A DNA stretch of 64,000 nucleotides from Halobaculum sp. CBA1158 (GTDB lineage: Archaea; Halobacteriota; Halobacteria; Halobacteriales; Haloferacaceae). The notes under the pieces are model-generated. The model did not search any database and was not told where the DNA came from. It saw only the letters and a list, made by a program, of their open reading frames with translations. The stretch covers positions 1,116,001 through 1,180,000 of the forward strand of contig NZ_CP090371.1 of NCBI RefSeq assembly GCF_021431925.1. The letters run 5' to 3'. The translations under genes and the position numbers were made by a program. This document shows, piece by piece, positions 50,590-58,892 of this stretch (position 1 is its first letter; the number at the start of each line of letters is the position of its first letter).

Positions 50590-51477
50590 ATGTCCGCCAC
50601 AGCCGACCGCACGGACCGCGCCGGCCCCGTCGCGAGCGCCCGCTACCTCCTGAAGCTGTCGCGCCCGCGGTTCTGGCTGTACCTCGCGGGGCCGATCGTC
50701 GTCGGCGTCGCCTTCGCCGCGACGACCGTCGCGGAGCTGTTCGCCCCCGAGAACGTCCTCCTGTTCGCCTACTTCCTCCTCCCGGCGAACCTGTTCCTCT
50801 ACGGCGTCAACGACGTGTTCGACCGCGACGTCGACGAGGGCAATCCGAAGAAGGACGGCCGCGAGGTGCGCTACGGGGGCGACAGGCTCGTCCCCGCGGT
50901 CGTCGTCGCCTCGCTGGCGCTGGGCGCGGGCACGTTCGCGATCGCGCCGCCCGCGGCGTGGCCGTTCCTCGCGGGCTTTTTCGTCCTCGGCGCGCAGTAC
51001 TCGGCTCCGCCGCTGCGGTTCAAGACGACGCCGCTGCTGGACTCGCTCTCCAACGGGCTGTACGTCCTCCCCGGTGCCGCCGCGTACGCACTAGTCGCGG
51101 GAGCGGCCCCGCCGGCCGCGGCGCTGGCGGGCGCGTGGCTGTGGGCGATGGGGATGCACACGTTCTCGGCGATCCCCGACATCGAACCGGACCGCGCGGC
51201 CGGGATCCGGACGACGGCGACCGCACTCGGCCAGTCACGGACGCTCGCGTACTGCGCGGGCTGCTGGCTCGCCGCGGCGGGCGGGTTCGCGCTGGTCGAC
51301 CCGCGGATCGGAGCGGTGTTGCTCGCGTACCCGGCGCTGGTCGCCGCTGTGCGCTGGGCCGGCGTCGCGATCGACCGGGCGTACTGGTGGTTCCCGGCGA
51401 TCAACACGGTCGTCGGCGCGCTGCTCACGATGGGCGCGCTGACGCGGATCGTTCCCCCGGGGGCGGTGCTCCCGTGA
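50590..51477 (+). CDS. lyeJ: Lycopene elongase/hydratase (UbiA prenyltransferase)
   Basis: This 295-residue UbiA-type membrane prenyltransferase adds C5 units to lycopene and hydrates them, making dihydrobisanhydrobacterioruberin intermediates. The first Asp-rich motif is NDVFDRDVDEGNPKK (about 76-90) and the second DIEPDRAAGIRTTAT (about 198-212). Eight to nine spans are expected. It starts 10 bp after crtI and overlaps cruF by 4 nt (GTGA). Activity is assigned from the Haloarcula/Haloferax orthologues in the same gene order. Confidence 0.92.
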   Translation: MSATADRTDRAGPVASARYLLKLSRPRFWLYLAGPIVVGVAFAATTVAELFAPENVLLFAYFLLPANLFLYGVNDVFDRDVDEGNPKKDGREVRYGGDRLVPAVVVASLALGAGTFAIAPPAAWPFLAGFFVLGAQYSAPPLRFKTTPLLDSLSNGLYVLPGAAAYALVAGAAPPAAALAGAWLWAMGMHTFSAIPDIEPDRAAGIRTTATALGQSRTLAYCAGCWLAAAGGFALVDPRIGAVLLAYPALVAAVRWAGVAIDRAYWWFPAINTVVGALLTMGALTRIVPPGAVLP

Positions 51478-52391
51478 GCCCCGAGACCGGACCCGGGCGG
51501 CTCGCGGCGCTCCGCGAGGCCGTGCCCGCCGACCGCCGGGAGGCCGAGTCGCGGCTGGACGCGCTCGTGCGCGAGAACCGATTCACCATCTCCGTCGTCT
51601 TCCCCGTCGTCGGTGCCGTGCTGCTCGTCGCCAGCGCCGAGGGCGTCTTCGACGGGACGGCGCTCGCGCCGCTGGCGTTCAACGGCGGCATGATCCTGCT
51701 GGGGACGCTCGTGATGCGCTCGCCGCTCGTGGTCGGTCTCGCGCCGCTCGTCGGCCGACGCGAACTCGCGGGGATCGGCCTCCTGTCGGCGTACGCATAC
51801 GCGATCGAGTACGTCGGCGTGACGACCGGGTGGCCCTACGGCGAGTTCGAGTACCTCGTCGCGCTCGGGCCGGAACTTGGCGGCGTTCCCCTCGGCCTGC
51901 CGGTGTTCTTCCTCCCGCTGGTCGCGAACGCGTACCTGCTGTGTCTGCTCCTGCTGGGCGACCGCGCCGAGCGGACCGCGACCCGCCTGCTCGCGGTGAT
52001 CGCGCTGGTGCTCGTGCTCGACGTGGTGCTCGACCCGGGCGCGGTCGCGCTCGGCTTCTGGGCGTACGAGGGGGTCGCGAACGCGGGCGCGCTCGGCGTG
52101 CTCTCGGGCGGGGGGTTCTACGGCGTCCCCCTCTCGAACTACGCCGGCTGGGTCGTCTCCGCCACGGTGGCCGTCGTCGTCCTCGACGCCGCCTTCGACC
52201 GCGCGGCGCTGCGTCGGCGGCTCGCGGACTGCGAGTTCATGCTCGACGACATGGTGAGCTTCGTGCTCCTGTGGGGCGGGGTGAACCTGTGGTTCCTGAA
52301 CCCCGTCGCCTGCGCGGTCGCCGTCGCCGTCGGCGTCGGCCTGATCCGGGCGGACCGCTTCGACGCGTCGCTGCTGCGACAGGCGGTCTGA
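51474..52391 (+). CDS. cruF: Bisanhydrobacterioruberin hydratase
   Basis: This 305-residue membrane protein (seven to eight spans, CruF-type carotenoid hydratase) adds water to the terminal groups of bisanhydrobacterioruberin, the last step to bacterioruberin. Marks are YAYAIEYVGVTTGWPYGEFEY, LGVPLGLPVFFLPLVANAYL-like positions 140-160, and LDVVLDPGAVALGFWAYE with YGVPLSNYAGW. It starts with GTG overlapping lyeJ by 4 nt. A 35-residue cytoplasmic leader precedes the first span. It converges on crtB. Confidence 0.92.
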   Translation: MSPETGPGRLAALREAVPADRREAESRLDALVRENRFTISVVFPVVGAVLLVASAEGVFDGTALAPLAFNGGMILLGTLVMRSPLVVGLAPLVGRRELAGIGLLSAYAYAIEYVGVTTGWPYGEFEYLVALGPELGGVPLGLPVFFLPLVANAYLLCLLLLGDRAERTATRLLAVIALVLVLDVVLDPGAVALGFWAYEGVANAGALGVLSGGGFYGVPLSNYAGWVVSATVAVVVLDAAFDRAALRRRLADCEFMLDDMVSFVLLWGGVNLWFLNPVACAVAVAVGVGLIRADRFDASLLRQAV

Positions 52392-52455
52392 GGGAGCGTC
52401 GCCGGTCGCCGGTCGACAGACCGGGCGAGACAGGTCGTCGGCCGGCGGCGGCCCG

Positions 52456-53415
52456 TCAGCGAGCGGCGACGTGGTCGCCGTGGCCCGCGCCCGAGTGACT
52501 GGAGTCGCTGTCGCCGTAGGGGATACACGAGACGCGTCGGAACACCGTCTCTGGGTCCTTGCTCCGGAACCACGCCCAGCGCGTCCTGACGAACAGCTTC
52601 AGCTTGCGGAGCGTCGACAGCGAGGGCGTCTCCGAGAGAGTGTCGAACCCGCGCTCGCGGATGAGCGCGTGGTGCTCGGCGTACAGCACCGCCGCGAGCA
52701 ACACGGCGAACTGGCAGTCCTCGGGGAGGTACTTGATCCCGGCGACCCCCTCCTTGTACAGCGACTCCGCGCGGCGCAGTTCGTGACGCATCACGGCCTC
52801 GACGCGCTCGTCGAACTCGAAGCGCTTCAGTTGGTCCTCGGTGACGCCGTACTCGCGCAGCGTCTCCTGCGGGAGGTAGACCCGGTCGAGGTCGACGACG
52901 TCCTCGCGCACGTCGCGCAGGAAGTTCGACAGCTGGAACGCCTCGCCCAGCGCCGTCGCGTGCGGCAGCGCCGCCTCGGGCTCGTCGGGCTCCATCACCG
53001 CGGTCATCATCCGGCCGACCGCGGAGGCGGACCCGTCCATGTACGCCTCCAGGTCGTCGTACGTCTCGTACCGGTCGGTGTCGATGTCCGACCGCATCGC
53101 CTCGATGAACGTCTCCACGTCCTCGTCGGCGATACCGTGCTCCTCGCGCATCTCCGCGAACGCGGCGAGGACGGGGTCGTCTGCCTCCTCGCGCCCGAGC
53201 GCCGCGTCGCGGAGGTGATCCAGTTCGCGGCGCTGTTCGGCTGGCGGGGCCGTTTCGGCGGCGTCGACGACCTCGTCGGCGACCCGGAAGAACGCGTACA
53301 GCACGTACGTCGGCTCACGCACCCGTTCGGGCAGCACTCGCGTCGCGAAGTGGAAGGTCTTTCCCGTCCGCTGTTGGATGCGCTTGCTCCGGGCGATCTG
53401 ATCGTCGTCTACCAT
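52456..53415 (-). CDS. crtB: Phytoene synthase
   Basis: This 319-residue enzyme condenses two geranylgeranyl diphosphates to phytoene. The two Asp-rich metal motifs are in VADEVVDAAE (about 48-57) and LRDVREDVVDLDRVYLP (about 170-186). The ATG at 53415 gives MVDDDQIARSKRIQQRTGKTFHFATRVLP-type N-terminus. It converges on cruF with a 64-bp gap. In Haloferax, PSY is a known LonB substrate (literature), and lonB is in this window at 10838. The C-terminus (GDSDSSHSGAGHGDHVAAR) is a polar tail. Confidence 0.95.
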   Translation of the reverse strand: MVDDDQIARSKRIQQRTGKTFHFATRVLPERVREPTYVLYAFFRVADEVVDAAETAPPAEQRRELDHLRDAALGREEADDPVLAAFAEMREEHGIADEDVETFIEAMRSDIDTDRYETYDDLEAYMDGSASAVGRMMTAVMEPDEPEAALPHATALGEAFQLSNFLRDVREDVVDLDRVYLPQETLREYGVTEDQLKRFEFDERVEAVMRHELRRAESLYKEGVAGIKYLPEDCQFAVLLAAVLYAEHHALIRERGFDTLSETPSLSTLRKLKLFVRTRWAWFRSKDPETVFRRVSCIPYGDSDSSHSGAGHGDHVAAR

Positions 53416-53582
53416 CGCCGGACTCGCGAACCACGCGCTCGGTCGGAAGTGTCCCGTCGGCGCATCTGAACGAACACCAATACGGCGGCCGACACCATAA
53501 CAGTTGGTGCGCGCGGCTGCCCGGTTTCGGGTCGCGATCGACCTCCTGGTTACACCCGACGACCCGCCCGGAGGCGTTCGGG

Positions 53583-53843
53583 TCAGCCGTAGAACGGATC
53601 CGAGCAGTCGAAGACGACGCCGTGTTGCGGGCAGACGTACTCGCAATGGCGGTGAACCATCGACGCGCCGCAGTAGGGACACGGTCGGGTTCGCTTCACG
53701 GTTCCGTCTCTCTCAGTCGCCGTTCGTCCCTCCTCGGTCGCGTCCGGGTCGTCGCCCGCGCGGTCGGCGGCGCTGTCGCGGTCGCGGTCGGCGGTGCTGT
53801 CGCGGTCTCCGTTCCCCACAGTCGTCGCGTCCGCCTCGCCCAT
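53583..53843 (-). CDS. HVO_2523-type small zinc-finger protein
   Basis: This 86-residue protein has a disordered Asp/Arg repeat N-terminus (about 10-50) and a zinc finger PCPYCGASMVHRHCEYVCPQHGVVFDCSDPFYG, with C-x2-C, then C-x3-C and a final Cys, plus a His pair. From memory it matches the HVO_2523 family, which in Haloferax lies next to crtB; the gene order is the same here. It lies 167 bp upstream of crtB on the same strand. A regulatory role in pigment synthesis is suggested only by this neighbourhood. Confidence 0.82.
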   Translation of the reverse strand: MGEADATTVGNGDRDSTADRDRDSAADRAGDDPDATEEGRTATERDGTVKRTRPCPYCGASMVHRHCEYVCPQHGVVFDCSDPFYG

Positions 53844-53954
53844 GTGCCGAGTCGATCCCGACGGGTCAAAGCGATTCGGGTCGGCCCGTCGGTCGGCGCA
53901 CTCCAGTCGCCGCCGACCATCGGATCGGCCCTCCGGTCGCCCGACCGCGGTACC

Positions 53955-53962
53955 GATTTACG
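53955..53962 (+). promoter_or_regulatory. TATA element of the sulfite-oxidase-family gene
   Basis: GATTTACG at 53955-53962 lies about 27 nt before the ATG at 53986. It fits a leaderless transcript and supports the start just before the membrane domain. Confidence 0.55.
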
Positions 53963-53985
53963 CCTGCAGCCCGTTATCCGGTCGA

Positions 53986-55509
53986 ATGGACGAATCCACC
54001 CCGCGTCGTCTCGCCGTCGCGGCCGCCTCCGGCGTCGCGGTCGTCGCCGGGACGTTCCTCGTGACCGGCTTCTCCCCCCGGTGGGTCGTCGTCGCGGTCG
54101 CACAGACCCTGCTGTTGCTCATGCCGGACGCGCTGCTGGCGGCCGGGATCCAGGGGCTCGGCAGCGCCGGCCAACCGCTGCTCGTCGCCGGCGCGGGCGC
54201 GGTCACCGTCGGCCTGTTCGCCGCCGTCGCGGCGCTCGCGCTCCGGTTCGGTCGCGCCGCCGGCCGGGATCGCGCGGAAATAGTGTTCCTGGCGGGCGCG
54301 TCTCAGGCGCTCGCGGCGTTCGTGATCGCCGTGTCGCCGGGGGCGGCCCTCGTCGGCGGCGTCGCCGGCGGCGCGAGCGTCGGCCTCGCCGGTCGGGCGG
54401 CGACGGGCGAGGTGAGTCGCGCCAGGCGCGGTCTGCTCCGTTCGGCGGGCGTCGCCCTCGCGACCGTCGCCGTCGCCGGCGCGGGGCCGCTCGCGCGTGC
54501 GGTCCGCGACTCGGGCGGCGGCGACGCCGCCGACGAGGACGTCGAGATCGACCCCGTCGTCGAACGCCTGCTCGCGACGGCCGACGACCGCTCGTTCGAC
54601 CTCTCGGGCGCGGAGCCGCTCGTCTCTGAGTCGTTCTATCAGGTGGACATCAACGCCGCCGACCCCCGAGTCAATCCGGAGACGTGGACCCTCCGGCTCA
54701 CGGGGTCCGTGACCGAGCCGCTGGAGGTGGATTTCGCGTCCCTGCGCGAGCGTCCGACCGAGCACCGCTTCGTCACGCTGCGGTGCGTGGGCGACCAGCT
54801 GAACGGCCGGAAGTTCGACACGGCGCTGTGGACTGGCGTCCCCGTCTCGGACCTGCTGGCGGACGCCGGGGTCCGCGAGGAGGGCTGTTGCGTGATGGTC
54901 CGCGCCGCCGACGACTACTACCAGGAGTTCCCGGTCTCGGCGCTCTCGGACGCGATGCTGGCGTTCCGCATGAACGGCCGGCCCCTCCCGCGGGGCCACG
55001 GCGCGCCGGTTCGCCTCCTCGTCCCCGGCCATTGGGGCGAGATCAACGTGAAGTGGATCTCCGAGATCGAGGTGTTGGAGGAGGAGGCGACCGGCTACTG
55101 GGAGGAGCGCGGCTGGCACGGCACCGGCCCGGTGTCGACGACCGCGACGCTCCACCACGTCGAGACCGACGACGGTACGGTGTCCGTCGGCGGCCACGCC
55201 TACGCCGGCGTCCGGGGGGTCTCGACCGTCGAGGTGTCGACCGACGGCGGCGACACCTGGACCGAGGCGGAGCTCACCGATCGCCTGCCCGGGGCGACGC
55301 CGGCGACCGCCGAGGCAGACGACCCCGCGGTCGTCGACGGCGAGGCCGAGGACGCCTGGCGAGGGTGGCGCTACACCTACGAGGCCGACGCCGAACACGA
55401 GGTGGTCGTCCGGGCGATCGAGGCCGACGGGACGGTCCAGCCGAGCGAGGAGTCCGATCCGTTCCCCAACGGCGCGTCGGGGTGGGTCTCGCGGACGGTC
55501 TCGCCGTAG
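53986..55509 (+). CDS. Membrane-anchored sulfite-oxidase-family molybdoenzyme
   Basis: This 507-residue protein has an N-terminal membrane domain of about five spans (residues 10-170) followed by a sulfite-oxidase-type molybdopterin domain (about 215-410). The Mo-ligand Cys is Cys267 in TLRCVGDQLNG. The later GHGAPVRLLVPGHWGEINVKW and an Ig-like dimer domain (about 385-507, VSVGGHAYAG and WRGWRYTY) complete the fold. The catalytic part is probably extracytoplasmic, but no Tat motif is seen because the anchor replaces a signal peptide. The electron acceptor and substrate (sulfite, or another oxyanion or methionine sulfoxide) are unknown. Confidence 0.9.
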   Translation: MDESTPRRLAVAAASGVAVVAGTFLVTGFSPRWVVVAVAQTLLLLMPDALLAAGIQGLGSAGQPLLVAGAGAVTVGLFAAVAALALRFGRAAGRDRAEIVFLAGASQALAAFVIAVSPGAALVGGVAGGASVGLAGRAATGEVSRARRGLLRSAGVALATVAVAGAGPLARAVRDSGGGDAADEDVEIDPVVERLLATADDRSFDLSGAEPLVSESFYQVDINAADPRVNPETWTLRLTGSVTEPLEVDFASLRERPTEHRFVTLRCVGDQLNGRKFDTALWTGVPVSDLLADAGVREEGCCVMVRAADDYYQEFPVSALSDAMLAFRMNGRPLPRGHGAPVRLLVPGHWGEINVKWISEIEVLEEEATGYWEERGWHGTGPVSTTATLHHVETDDGTVSVGGHAYAGVRGVSTVEVSTDGGDTWTEAELTDRLPGATPATAEADDPAVVDGEAEDAWRGWRYTYEADAEHEVVVRAIEADGTVQPSEESDPFPNGASGWVSRTVSP

Positions 55510-55613
55510 GGCGGGACAGACGGAATATCCCAGTATCCCGTCCCGTCCCCTCGCTCCGGGGTCGCCGACGGTCGATCGGAGGGATTACCGGCGCTCGTCG
55601 CGCGTGTGGAACC

Positions 55614-56477
55614 ATGAGCGATACGCGCGACCTCGCCGGCGACGACCGCGTGGTCGGGGGCGGGGCCGCCCTCGTCGGCGCGGCGTCGACGGCGGCGTTG
55701 GTCGCCGCGAGCGGACTCGCGCTCGCGACCGGCCGGGTGAAGCTGTTCGGGATCGGCTGGATCGCGTTCGCGGCGATGTCGGTGGCGGGCTGGTTCGGGT
55801 CGCGAGCGCCCCGGCACCACACCGGGACGCTCGTGTGGGGGTACGGGCTCGCCGCGGGCGCGATGATCACGAGCGCGGCGGTGTTCCTGCTCCCGCAGGC
55901 GATGGGCCAGCACGCCGTCTTCGGCGGCTTCGGCGTCGCGCTTGGCCTGCTCGTCGGCTACGGCGCACACACCCTCGGGCACCGACTCGCTCACATGGAC
56001 CTCCCAGTCGATCGCTCGCTCGCGGAGCTGACCGCCCACGCCGTCAGCGCCGGCGCGATCATCGGCATCATCTACGGCAACATGCCCGAACTCGGCCTGC
56101 TGCTCGGCGTCTCTATCGTCTCGCACAAGGGCCCCGCGGGCTACGCGGCCGTCCACCGCTTCGCCGGCCGCGGCGGCGACTGGTCCGCGATCCTCCTGCC
56201 CGCCGCCGGCGTCGGCGTCGCCGCCGTCGCCTCGTCGTTCCTCGCGCTCCCCGCCTCCGGGGCGGTGCGGGGCGTCGTCTTCGGCTTCGCGACCGGCGTG
56301 TTCCTCCACGTCGCGATGGACTTCCTCCCCGAGTGTGAGATCGGCAGCGAGGTCCACGAGTCGCTCGAACACGAGGGCGACGCCCACGAGCTGCTCGACC
56401 GGCTCCGCGTTCACGCCGTCGCCAGCACGGCCGTCGGCGGCCTGGCGGTGTTCCTCGCGTGGACCGTCGTGGCGTGA
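55614..56477 (+). CDS. ZIP family metal transporter
   Basis: This 287-residue membrane protein has seven to eight spans. The characteristic metal-binding spans read LAELTAHAVSAGAIIGIIYGNMPELGLLLGVSIVSHKGPAGYAAVHRF and GVFLHVAMDFLPECE. The usual HNIPDG and HEIP signatures are altered to HAVSAG and SHKGPAG, a haloarchaeal ZIP pattern. It probably transports zinc, iron or manganese. The ATG at 55614 gives MSDTRDLAGDDRVV, a cytoplasmic acidic leader. It is 104 bp after the molybdoenzyme stop, so it may share the transcript. Confidence 0.86.
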   Translation: MSDTRDLAGDDRVVGGGAALVGAASTAALVAASGLALATGRVKLFGIGWIAFAAMSVAGWFGSRAPRHHTGTLVWGYGLAAGAMITSAAVFLLPQAMGQHAVFGGFGVALGLLVGYGAHTLGHRLAHMDLPVDRSLAELTAHAVSAGAIIGIIYGNMPELGLLLGVSIVSHKGPAGYAAVHRFAGRGGDWSAILLPAAGVGVAAVASSFLALPASGAVRGVVFGFATGVFLHVAMDFLPECEIGSEVHESLEHEGDAHELLDRLRVHAVASTAVGGLAVFLAWTVVA

Positions 56478-56585
56478 GTCGCAGGCGGGAGACCGGCGGC
56501 GGATCGATCCGGCGACTGTCGGGCCGTGAAACCCGGCCGGTCGCCGGTCCGAACCGTTATTACCGCCGTCCGTCAGCACGCCGAC

Positions 56586-57230
56586 GTGAAGCGACGAGCG
56601 CTCATCGGCCCGTTGGCTGCCCTAGGACTCCTCGGCGTCGGCGGCTACGCGGTCACACGGACCGCCTCCGGGGGGTCGACACCGTCGTCCGCCTCGCGGT
56701 CGAGCTAGCACACGCGGACTCCGCGCGAGACGCCGACCCCCGAGCCGACTGGGACGCCGGAACCGACGGCGACCCCGTCGCCGACGCCGACGCGGACCCC
56801 CGCGCCCGAGGACCGCACCACGGTCTACGGGGAGATCGCGTTGACTGTGATGAACCCGATGGTGGTGTCGAGTATCGCGGTCGACGGGGAACGGCAGCGC
56901 CCCGGTGAGGGGTTCGTCTACCTCTTCGTCGAGTTGCGCGCCGAGAACCGCGCGGACGAACTGCTGAATCCTCCCTACCGCCTCGGCTACACCCACGACG
57001 GCTCGGACTACGAGGTCCGCACCGACTCCGATCACGAGGCCGAATCGCTCGACGACCCGAGCGTCGATCTGTACGACAACAGCGGCACATTCGGCGTGGG
57101 TGCCACGGTGGACGGGTGGGTGTACGGGGCCGTCCCGGCCGACGCCGAGTGGGTCACGTTCGTCTGGGAGTACACCGATTTCAAGGCGGACGAGGAGACG
57201 TTGGAGTGGGAGGTCCGCGTTCCCGAGTGA
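56586..57230 (+). pseudogene. DUF4352-like secreted protein interrupted by in-frame TAG
   Basis: From the GTG at 56586 the frame encodes an N-terminal Arg pair and hydrophobic segment (KRRALIGPLAALGLLGVGGYAVT), then stops at TAG 56706-56708. In the same frame the sequence continues with a Thr/Pro-rich linker (RETPTPEPTGTPEPTATPSP) and a 130-residue domain of DUF4352-like appearance (VFVYLFVELRAENR-type positions, DGWVYGAVPADAEWVTF). Removing one codon would give a normal anchored extracytoplasmic protein of about 214 residues. It is either a pseudogene or an assembly/sequence error; an internal restart at GTG 56841 is conceivable but would lack the anchor. Confidence 0.75.
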
Positions 57231-57340
57231 GGTCGCTCGCTCCGTCGGATCGCCCCACGGGACCGGATCGTCTGTCCGCTCGCCCGTCGGGGACGCCACA
57301 CCGCGACCCGCTTTAGTATCGCGTCGGTGACCCCCCGTGT

Positions 57341-58033
57341 ATGGCCTCCCAGACCGACTCGGCCCGACTCATGGAGTGCTCGTCGTGTGGAAACCTGGCG
57401 ATCGGCGGCGGCGAGGTCACGTGTTGTGCGTCGCCCATGGACCGTATCGGTGGCGGCCCGGCGGGCCCGTCCGGTCCCGCTGCGTCCGGTGCGACCGCCG
57501 AACGCGACCCCACCGGCGGACGCGATGCGATCCCCCGAACCGGGGCCGTCAGCCGGGACGCGACCGACGGTGACGGGGCGGGCGAAGAGGGCGGATCGGA
57601 CGGGACGGGGGGAAGCGATCGCGAGGCCGGGAGTGCGGTCGGCGAGGTCGACCTCGACGAGGTCCTGCGGGTCGTCTTCGGGATGTCCCCCGCGGAACTC
57701 GACGTCTGCTTGTGCATCATGGAGGGCGGACCGTCGACCGTGGCCGACCTGACCGCGCGGGTCGAGTACGAGCGGACCGTCGTCTCGCGACACCTGAACC
57801 ACCTCGCGGACCTCGGCGTCCTGGAGAAGCGCCGACAGATCCTCGACCAGGGCGGCGACGTGTACGTCTACTCGCCGGTGCCGCCCGCGGTCGTCCGCGA
57901 TCGGTTCCACCGGTCGTTCCTCCGATGGGCCGCCGAGGCGACGGCGCGGCTCGACGACCTCAGTCGACAGAAGGTCGAGGGGATCGTCCGGTCGTCGTCG
58001 AACGACGAGTGGACGGTGTTTCGAGAGGTCTGA
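57341..58033 (+). CDS. HTH regulator with N-terminal zinc ribbon
   Basis: This 230-residue protein has an N-terminal CSSCGN and CCAS pair (residues about 13-30, a possible zinc ribbon) and a Gly/Asp/Thr-rich linker (about 35-100). The C-terminal winged helix (about 110-175; LDVCLCIMEGGPSTVADLTARVEYERTVVSRHLNHLADLGVLEKRRQ) is followed by a helical tail. The layout is that of haloarchaeal TrmB/HTH-type regulators. The start at 57341 gives MASQTDSARLMECSSCGN. It lies between a broken secreted gene and a DUF6789-type gene; target unknown. Confidence 0.82.
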   Translation: MASQTDSARLMECSSCGNLAIGGGEVTCCASPMDRIGGGPAGPSGPAASGATAERDPTGGRDAIPRTGAVSRDATDGDGAGEEGGSDGTGGSDREAGSAVGEVDLDEVLRVVFGMSPAELDVCLCIMEGGPSTVADLTARVEYERTVVSRHLNHLADLGVLEKRRQILDQGGDVYVYSPVPPAVVRDRFHRSFLRWAAEATARLDDLSRQKVEGIVRSSSNDEWTVFREV

Positions 58034-58082
58034 CCGGCCGGCGAACGACTCGGCCGGACCGGCCAGACGTCCAGACGACCGA

Positions 58083-58556
58083 TCAGACGGAGTCGTCCGT
58101 CGCCGCGTAGACGCCCCCGAGGACGAGGCCGTACGCGACGTGCCACAGGAGCGAGGGCGGCGCGAAGTTGGGGAACGGCGGACTCGCCGGCGACCCGACG
58201 GCACCGAGCCACAGCGGCATCACCAGCGCGGCCAGCACGGCCCAGGTCGCGACGCCCCACGCCGCGCCGGCCCCGATGAGCTTCGGCGCGTCCTCGATTC
58301 CGGACATCCCCGCGATCCCCGCGAACACGACGCCCAGTACCGCGCCGTGTGAGATGTGTACGGCGAGACCGGCGGCCGGAGCGGCGGGGGGAGCGAGCCC
58401 GTACAGCGACGGGATCGCGACGGCGATTGTCGGTTCGTTCATCGCGACGACAAGGACGCCCATCGCGATCCCGCCGGCGATGCCGGCGACGACTCCCGCC
58501 CGCCAGTTCCCTGGCGTCGACTCCGTCTCGTGAGCGGCTTCGGTGGTGGTAGACAT
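58083..58556 (-). CDS. DUF6789-type integral membrane protein
   Basis: This 157-residue protein has four membrane spans (about 20-42, 60-85, 93-117 and 130-150) with an amphipathic HISHGAVLGVVFAGIAG and HVAYGLVLGGVYA repeat, which implies two similar halves. Similar proteins are annotated DUF6789 or, wrongly, histidine kinase; I see no kinase motif. The acidic N-terminal 18 residues are cytoplasmic. The TATA element at 58580-58587 on the minus strand lies 27 nt upstream and predicts a leaderless message. Function is unknown. Confidence 0.7.
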   Translation of the reverse strand: MSTTTEAAHETESTPGNWRAGVVAGIAGGIAMGVLVVAMNEPTIAVAIPSLYGLAPPAAPAAGLAVHISHGAVLGVVFAGIAGMSGIEDAPKLIGAGAAWGVATWAVLAALVMPLWLGAVGSPASPPFPNFAPPSLLWHVAYGLVLGGVYAATDDSV

Positions 58557-58579
58557 GCGGTTGGTCTGACGGTGTGTCG

Positions 58580-58587
58580 GTATATAG
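58580..58587 (-). promoter_or_regulatory. TATA box of the DUF6789-type gene
   Basis: The minus strand reads CTATATAC-like sequence over 58580-58588, 27 nt before the ATG at 58556. A second TATA-like element (TATATGAA) lies at 58630-58638 on the same strand, possibly an alternative promoter. Confidence 0.6.
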
Positions 58588-58750
58588 CACGCCCTCGGTC
58601 CTCACGGCTCCGACAAGACGGCGGTAGGTTCATATACCGGAAGAGATTGCCGCCGTCCTCACGGCTCTCGACGCCCCTCGCGCTTCCTCACGCCTCCCCC
58701 ACACCTCCCTACGCGTCCCCCGACACCCACGCGTTCACGCGAAATCCATC

Positions 58751-58838
58751 GGAACGAACCAGATCGTGTACCGGGTCGAACGCGACCGTGTACCGGAACG
58801 AACCAGATCGTGTACCGGGAGGGACGCGATCGTGTCGG
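58751..58838. repeat. Four 22-bp repeat units upstream of the HAD gene
   Basis: Units begin at 58751, 58773, 58795 and 58817. The first and third are identical; the second and fourth share the spacing and a CG-A-C-GTGT core. The array ends about 23 bp before the TATA element of the HAD gene, so each unit (two helical turns) could place a regulator on the same DNA face. A CRISPR is excluded because there are no unique spacers. Confidence 0.85.
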
Positions 58839-58860
58839 TGTATCGATGTCTCTTTCCGGA

Positions 58861-58868
58861 GTATTATG
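58861..58868 (+). promoter_or_regulatory. HAD gene TATA box
   Basis: GTATTATG at 58861-58868, preceded by TTCCGGA, lies about 28 nt before the ATG at 58893 and predicts a leaderless message directly downstream of the 22-bp repeat array. Confidence 0.6.
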
Positions 58869-58892
58869 TGAGCCATTCGCATTCGTCCTGGT

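Larger units (their letters stand above)
58557..58892. other. Divergent intergenic region with repeats and promoters
   Basis: This 336-bp stretch between two divergent genes has no gene that I can support. On the left it holds the DUF6789 promoter, a second TATA-like site (58630-58638), and a 13-bp direct repeat GTCCTCACGGCTC at 58598-58610 and 58655-58667. The middle (58670-58745) is a C-rich stretch. The right part holds four 22-bp repeat units (58751-58838) and the HAD promoter. Confidence 0.75.

Noticed and set aside
56706-56708. TAG read as pyrrolysine or programmed readthrough
   Set aside because: Haloarchaea are not known to use pyrrolysine and no readthrough signal is visible; a nonsense mutation or sequence error is simpler.
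58751-58838. CRISPR array
   Set aside because: The 22-bp units are contiguous with no unique spacers and only four copies, and no cas genes are near.
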